A stretch of DNA of 7,831 bases, from contig JAFPIE010000048.1 of the NCBI GenBank assembly GCA_017388605.1, forward strand, positions 1 through 7,831, given 5' to 3'. This DNA comes from Acholeplasmatales bacterium. GTDB taxonomy: Bacteria > Bacillota_I > Bacilli_A > Acholeplasmatales > Anaeroplasmataceae. The position numbers were made by a program, and so were the translations under genes. The notes beneath the pieces are model-generated. The model was not told where the DNA came from and did no database searches. It saw nothing but the letters and a program-made list of their open reading frames with translations. Below are positions 3,675 to 7,831 of the stretch, piece by piece (position 1 is the stretch's first letter; the number at the start of each line of letters is the position of its first letter).

Positions 3675-6554
3675 ATGAAAAAGAAATTAATTGGTGGAGT
3701 AATTTTGGCCTCTGTAGCATTTATGCTTGCATCATGTGATTTTTCTTCAGATGTAACTAACAGTAATGTTGATATTACCCCAACAACTGAAGTAGAACAA
3801 AATGATGAAAGATATAAGATTTACTTATTAGCTTTAGGCCAAGGATATACTGGTACATACCAAGAATGGTTAGATTCCATTAAGGGTGCTAGTATTTCTT
3901 TACAAGTTGCAAATGGATACATTCAAATGAAGTATTCAAATGAAACAGAATGGATTAACCTAATCTCTATTGATGATCTTAAAGGTGAAGCTGGACTTAA
4001 TGGTAAAACAACAGAGCTTAAGGTAGCGGATGGTTTTATTCAGTGGAAATATGAAGATGAAGGTTCAAATTCATGGCGTAACTTGATTTCTTTATCTGCA
4101 CTTACTGGTAGTGAAGGAAAAGCTGGTAAAGAAATTGAATTATCTGTAAACGATGAATATATTTTGTGGAAATATTCTGGCGATAATGTTTGGAATAATT
4201 TGATTTCATTATCCACAATCACTGGTAAAGATGGAAAACCTGGAAAAGAAGTTGAATTATCTGTAAATGATGAATATATCATTTGGAGATATAAAGATAC
4301 AGATGAATGGTTTGAATTAGTAGAATTAGAATCAATTAAAGGAAAGACTGGAGTAGGTATTTCTTTGGTTGAAATCAATTCCGAAGGTGAATTAGTTCTA
4401 ACATATAGTGATGGTTCTACAGTAAATGCTGGAAAAGTAAAAGCGGATACTGAATTCAATCATACTTATACTGTTACTTTTGATATCGATAATGGCGGTG
4501 AAGTATTCACTCAAGTTGTACCTTGGGGTGGCGGACCACAAGAACCAGTAATCAAAAGAGAAGGATATTTCTTTGATGGATGGTATATAGGAACAAGAAA
4601 ATGGGATTTCTATACGAATTATTATCCATATGATATGACATTAACTGGTAGATACATTCCTATGGATTTTAGAATATTCTTTCATAAAAATGGCGGAACT
4701 TTAGATGAACAATATGTACACGTTTATTATGATAAGGAATACACATTACCTACACCAACAAAGGCTGGATATAGCTTTGCTGGATGGTACGATGAAAATG
4801 GTAATAAAGTAGAAGATGGTATTTATAAGATTGAAAACAATTTAGATGTATATGCAAGATGGGAAGCTGACCATTTAGTTACTGCAACATTTAATCCAAA
4901 TGGTGGAGAATTAGAAAATCTTACCGAAGAAGTAGCTTCTCTTTCATATTATGTAGCTCCAAAGCCAACTTATGAAGGATATGCATTCCTTGGTTGGAAA
5001 GATTCCAATGGTAATATATTCAAAGAAGGTTATTTTGAATATACAGACGATGTATCTTTTACTGCAGTATGGGGTGAGTCTTTTGATGGTATTGAAGATA
5101 AAACAATTACGTTTTATGTACCAACACCAGAATTATCGAGTGTCACTTATACTCAAATGATGAGATATTTTGAATCTATTGGTGCTGAATTTGATGATTA
5201 TACTACCCATATTGAATTTTATGATAATTTTTCTGATAATGAATTAGGTGATATCTTTGTAATTAATCAAGATCAGTTAGATTCTATTGTTAAAAAAGGC
5301 TATGCTACTGAAATCCCTTCAAATAATGCTAATGTAATTAGAGAAAATAATCCTGCTAATTGTGTAGATCATGTAACTGTTAGTGATAAAATCTATGCAT
5401 ATCCATTTTCAACATTAACAGGCTTAGAGATGTATTACGACACAAGAGTATTTGATGGAGTGGACATGAATTCTTTTGAAGCGATTATTCAAAGATGTGA
5501 AGGCGCAAATAGAACATTTGGTTATGATTTAAATAATATTTGGTATAGTGCAGGTTTCTTCTTTGGAACTGGTTGTAAATCCGAATGGTATATAAATAGT
5601 AATGGTGAATTTGTTGATTTAGATGATACATTCAATTCCGAACAAGGAAAAGTCGCTTTAAGCGGTATGTATAAGCTATTGAATAGTAGTTGTTGGTCTT
5701 CATCTTCTAATGCATATATATTTGATGATGAAGAACGTGGTGCTGTTCTTATAAGTGGACCATGGAATGAAAATGAAGTTAAAGCAAGACTTGGAGAATA
5801 TTATGCAGTATGTAAATTACCAAGCTTTGTTGGTAGCGATGGAAATTCATATCAAATTGGCTCATATACGGCCGGAAGAATTATGTGCGTTAAACCACAA
5901 ACTGATGCATTAAAAGAAAAATTATTAAACAATTTAGCAGCTTATTTATCTTCTCCAGAATGTCAACTTGAAAGATATGAAGAACTAGGAATTGATTGGC
6001 TTCCTACATATAAGGATGCAGCTTCAAGTGAAGTTTTAGAGAATAATGAAGTTGCACAAGCATTGTTTGCTCAAAATCAATATGCAGTATCTCAAGGATA
6101 TATTTATAGTCCTTGGTGGACAATCGGTAATCAACTTGCAGAAAAGGTAAGATTCTCGGATGGTTCAAATGATGCGTTTGCAGGAATATTAAATGATTAT
6201 ATGAATTCAATCTATGAAAGTATTGAATTCAGACCAGCTTTCTATGGCCAGTGGCAGGATTTCTCTACAGAAGATCAAACTGCTAACATGGTTAAAAATG
6301 ATAATGGAGAATATGAAGTAACAATTACAATTTCAGAAGATGATTATAAATATGGTAAGATTTACCAAAGAGGCTCAAATACTGTAGCATTTGCAGATTA
6401 TACAAATGTTGATGAAGCTTCAAAGACATATTTGAATTTGGAAATTTGTGATGTCGATAACATTAATTATTTCATTACATTTAAAGAAGCTGGAACATAT
6501 ACAATAACTTATGATAGAATTACAAATGTAGTTCATATTACAAAAGAAGCTTAA
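3675..6554 (+). CDS. Multidomain surface lipoprotein: repeat stalk fused to a family 1 sugar-type solute-binding domain
   Basis: This 959-residue protein begins with a lipoprotein signal peptide, with lipobox L-A-S-C (18-21), so C21 should be lipidated and membrane-anchored. A linker and the segment I-Y-L-L-A-L-G-Q-G-Y-T-G-T-Y-Q-E-W-L (49-66) lead into four beta repeats joined by collagen-like G-X-Y triplets (71-223). Three InlB/Flg_new repeats follow (about 265-468). Residues 475-852 resemble MalE-like extracellular solute-binding proteins: K-I-Y-A-Y-P (572-577), G-L-E-M-Y-Y-D (583-589), I-S-G-P-W (693-697), G-S-Y-T-A-G-R (729-735), A-A-Y-L-S-S-P-E-C-Q (755-764) and D-W-L-P-T (774-778). Residues about 853-959 resemble SusE/SusF- or CBM-type starch-binding modules, ending G-T-Y-T-I-T-Y-D. 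The family suggests capture of an oligosaccharide, perhaps a maltodextrin, for an ABC importer. Substrate is inference. Promoter and terminator are private to the gene, and no permease lies in the window. AAGGAG lies about 6 bases before the ATG. Confidence 0.88.
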   Translation: MKKKLIGGVILASVAFMLASCDFSSDVTNSNVDITPTTEVEQNDERYKIYLLALGQGYTGTYQEWLDSIKGASISLQVANGYIQMKYSNETEWINLISIDDLKGEAGLNGKTTELKVADGFIQWKYEDEGSNSWRNLISLSALTGSEGKAGKEIELSVNDEYILWKYSGDNVWNNLISLSTITGKDGKPGKEVELSVNDEYIIWRYKDTDEWFELVELESIKGKTGVGISLVEINSEGELVLTYSDGSTVNAGKVKADTEFNHTYTVTFDIDNGGEVFTQVVPWGGGPQEPVIKREGYFFDGWYIGTRKWDFYTNYYPYDMTLTGRYIPMDFRIFFHKNGGTLDEQYVHVYYDKEYTLPTPTKAGYSFAGWYDENGNKVEDGIYKIENNLDVYARWEADHLVTATFNPNGGELENLTEEVASLSYYVAPKPTYEGYAFLGWKDSNGNIFKEGYFEYTDDVSFTAVWGESFDGIEDKTITFYVPTPELSSVTYTQMMRYFESIGAEFDDYTTHIEFYDNFSDNELGDIFVINQDQLDSIVKKGYATEIPSNNANVIRENNPANCVDHVTVSDKIYAYPFSTLTGLEMYYDTRVFDGVDMNSFEAIIQRCEGANRTFGYDLNNIWYSAGFFFGTGCKSEWYINSNGEFVDLDDTFNSEQGKVALSGMYKLLNSSCWSSSSNAYIFDDEERGAVLISGPWNENEVKARLGEYYAVCKLPSFVGSDGNSYQIGSYTAGRIMCVKPQTDALKEKLLNNLAAYLSSPECQLERYEELGIDWLPTYKDAASSEVLENNEVAQALFAQNQYAVSQGYIYSPWWTIGNQLAEKVRFSDGSNDAFAGILNDYMNSIYESIEFRPAFYGQWQDFSTEDQTANMVKNDNGEYEVTITISEDDYKYGKIYQRGSNTVAFADYTNVDEASKTYLNLEICDVDNINYFITFKEAGTYTITYDRITNVVHITKEA
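3885..4343 (+). repeat. Four tandem stalk repeats with collagen-like linkers, inside the lipoprotein gene
   Basis: The encoded repeats start at residues 71, 110, 151 and 190, a period of 39-41. Each follows E-L-x-V-x-D-x-Y-I-x-W-K-Y, then an acidic turn, then W-x-N-L-I-S-L and L-T-G. Successive repeats are joined by two or three G-X-Y triplets (GEAGLNGKT, GSEGKAGKE, GKDGKPGKE). Repeats three and four remain close at DNA level: 16 bases beginning ttgaattatctg recur 117 bases apart, indicating a fairly recent duplication. The fourth repeat has lost the N-L-I-S-L motif (F-E-L-V-E-L). Confidence 0.85.
4467..5078 (+). repeat. Three InlB B-repeat (Listeria-Bacteroides, Flg_new) domains inside the lipoprotein gene
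   Basis: Three units of about 65 residues each show the family pattern of a strand ending N-G-G, then a G-Y-x-F-x-G-W motif, then a closing strand. They are T-F-D-I-D-N-G-G (268-275) with EGYFFDGWY (296-304), F-F-H-K-N-G-G (335-341) with AGYSFAGWY (364-372) ending Y-A-R-W, and T-F-N-P-N-G-G (405-411) with EGYAFLGWK (434-442) ending T-A-V-W. Such repeats form compact beta-grasp-like units in surface proteins and probably act as spacers here. Confidence 0.88.
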
Positions 6555-6563
6555 TAAAGAATG

Positions 6564-6600
6564 AGAGGAAATTCGTTTTGGATTTCCTCTTTCTTATTTT
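6564..6600 (+). terminator. Intrinsic terminator after the lipoprotein gene
   Basis: AGAGGAAAT (6564-6572) pairs perfectly with ATTTCCTCT (6582-6590). Two more inner pairs are possible around a GTTTT loop, and the T-rich tail TTCTTATTTT follows. An A-rich stretch upstream (AATAAAGAA) could pair with the tail, so it may work in both directions. It begins 9 bases after the stop codon. Confidence 0.9.
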
Positions 6601-6601
6601 A

Positions 6602-6630
6602 TAGACAAAAACAGTCGTTTTTGCTATAAT
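6602..6630 (+). promoter_or_regulatory. Promoter of the MBOAT acyltransferase gene
   Basis: TAGACA (6602-6607, one mismatch to TTGACA) and TATAAT (6625-6630) are separated by exactly 17 bases. The -10 is extended by TGC (6622-6624 region). Transcription would start near 6637, about 16 bases before the start codon. The promoter directly abuts the T-tail of the preceding terminator. Confidence 0.82.
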
Positions 6631-6652
6631 TCAATCAATGTGAGGCAGAGTT

Positions 6653-7831
6653 ATGAGTTTCAATTCGATTGAATTTTTAATCTTTTTACCAATAGTGTTT
6701 ATACTTTATTTTATATTTCCTAAGAAATATAGATATTTTATACTATTGATTGCATCCTATGTATTCTATATGTGGTGGAATTGGCAATTAGTCTTTTTAA
6801 TTCTAGCTACAACTATAGTTTCCTATCTTGCAGGTATAGGTATAAAAAGAGGGAGAAGAATTGCCATTAAAAGGCTATTATTGATTCTATCCATATCTGT
6901 ATCCTTAGGAATTTTAATTTTCTTTAAATATGCTAATTTTATTATAGAAAGCTTCTGTATGGGAATTAATTCCTTAGGTGGAGGATTAACCTTCGATGCT
7001 ATAAATATCATATTACCTGTAGGTATATCCTTTTATACCTTCCAAACTCTATCCTATGTTATTGATATTTATAAAGGAAAAATAGATGCGGAAAGAAATC
7101 CATTTTATTATGCTTTATATGTGTCCTTTTTCCCACAGCTTGTGGCTGGACCTATTGAAAGAAGTGAGAATCTATTACCACAGCTTAAAAATCAAGAAGG
7201 TATAAAATATGAAAATCTATCCATAGGCTTAAAGCAAATGCTTGTAGGCTTTATTAAAAAAATTGCAATTGCGGATATGATAGCCGTCTATGTAAATAAT
7301 ATATTTAATCATATCGATCAAGCGAGTGGACTATTAGTCTTATTTGGTGCCATATTATTCTCTATTCAAATCCTATGTGATTTTTCTGGCTATAGCGATA
7401 TAGCTATAGGCTGTGCAAAATGCTTTAATATCAATTTATCAAAGAATTTTGATAAGCCATATTCTGCCATATCGATTAAGGATTTTTGGAATCGCTGGCA
7501 TATTACATTATCTACATGGTTTAGAGATTATGTATATTTCCCACTCGGAGGATCTAGAGTTAAAAAATTTAGATTCTTCCTTAATATTTTAATTGTATTC
7601 CTATTATCTGGAATATGGCATGGAGCTGCCTGGACCTTTATTATTTGGGGAGCCATGCATGGAATTATGCGAATTATTGGCTCTATTACAGAACCATTAA
7701 GATTGAAGTTCTATGAAAAAAGAGGAATTGATAGAGATTCCTTAGGAATAAGAATATTAAGAATATCGATTACCTATATTCTAGTTACCTTCACATGGAT
7801 TGCTTTCCGCTCAAATAGCTTAAGTGAAATG
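6653..7831 (+). CDS. MBOAT-family O-acyltransferase (AlgI/DltB type), C-terminus cut by the right edge
   Basis: The open frame covers 393 codons from ATG 6653 to the window end without a stop. GTGAGG (6640-6645) supplies the ribosome site. The protein is polytopic, with many hydrophobic helices starting at about residue 7. It carries the AlgI-type signatures ILPVGISFYTFQTLSY (120-135), SFFPQLVAGPIER (158-170), CDFSGYSDIAIG (242-253), DFWNRWHITLSTWFRDY (277-293) with H283, YFPLGGSR (295-302) and SGIWHGAAW (319-327) with the invariant MBOAT histidine H323. In this family the membrane enzyme passes acetyl or another acyl group across the membrane to a cell-surface polymer, often with a partner SGNH/AlgJ-like protein encoded next. 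Such a partner would lie beyond the window. AlgI proteins are usually about 460-520 residues, so roughly 70-130 residues are missing. The acceptor glycan cannot be told from this sequence. A dltB identity is less likely, because no dltA or dltC neighbour is seen. Confidence 0.92.
   Translation, partial: MSFNSIEFLIFLPIVFILYFIFPKKYRYFILLIASYVFYMWWNWQLVFLILATTIVSYLAGIGIKRGRRIAIKRLLLILSISVSLGILIFFKYANFIIESFCMGINSLGGGLTFDAINIILPVGISFYTFQTLSYVIDIYKGKIDAERNPFYYALYVSFFPQLVAGPIERSENLLPQLKNQEGIKYENLSIGLKQMLVGFIKKIAIADMIAVYVNNIFNHIDQASGLLVLFGAILFSIQILCDFSGYSDIAIGCAKCFNINLSKNFDKPYSAISIKDFWNRWHITLSTWFRDYVYFPLGGSRVKKFRFFLNILIVFLLSGIWHGAAWTFIIWGAMHGIMRIIGSITEPLRLKFYEKRGIDRDSLGIRILRISITYILVTFTWIAFRSNSLSEM

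Noticed and set aside
3885..4343. CRISPR-like array
   Set aside because: The repeats are 117-123 bases long, imperfect, and in frame within a coding sequence. They have no short palindromic repeats with unique spacers.
4040..4459. Minus-strand 139-codon open frame inside the stalk repeats
   Set aside because: It is the mirror of the tandem repeats, and its own repeats are simply the complement of the sense repeats.
6602..6650. Riboswitch leader before the MBOAT gene
   Set aside because: The predicted transcript leader is only about 16 bases, too short for any aptamer.

Overview
This window is AT-rich and uses TTA, AAA and GAA codons heavily. All genes read cleanly with TAA or TAG stops, Shine-Dalgarno sites of the GGAGG type, and sigma-A-like promoters (TATAAT, often with an extended TG-n). 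Together with a LASC lipobox lipoprotein that carries InlB-type repeats, this points to a low-GC Bacillota. A gut-associated Erysipelotrichia or uncultured Bacilli lineage is my best guess. It does not look like a mycoplasma, because all tryptophans are TGG and no TGA is read through. The taxonomic placement is inference.

Left part, minus strand (1-1431): a phenylacetate-CoA ligase-type adenylating enzyme (paaK) is followed, under tight translational coupling, by an ACT-domain protein cut off by the window edge. This pair usually belongs to anaerobic aryl-acid or aromatic amino acid metabolism. A divergent control region (1432-1595) separates it from the next operon. It holds a promoter in each direction, an inverted repeat over the paaK -35, and an almost exact tandem duplication of the rightward promoter.

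Middle, plus strand (1596-3412): three overlapping or abutting genes encode an unrecognised 127-residue protein, a short NfeD-family membrane protein and a stomatin/QmcA-type SPFH protein. NfeD and SPFH proteins are known partners in membrane microdomains, so this is a membrane-organisation operon with an unknown lead gene. It ends at two tandem intrinsic terminators.

Right part: an intergenic stretch with two further hairpins (a possible small RNA or leader) precedes a 959-residue lipoprotein. It joins a lipid anchor, a stalk of four collagen-linked beta repeats, three InlB/Flg_new repeats, a complete family 1 (MalE-like) solute-binding domain and a C-terminal carbohydrate-binding-like module. 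It has its own promoter and terminator and no transporter genes beside it. This is the most unusual object in the window. After it, under another good promoter, comes an MBOAT-family O-acyltransferase (AlgI/DltB type) that runs off the right edge. It probably begins a cell-surface glycan acylation operon.
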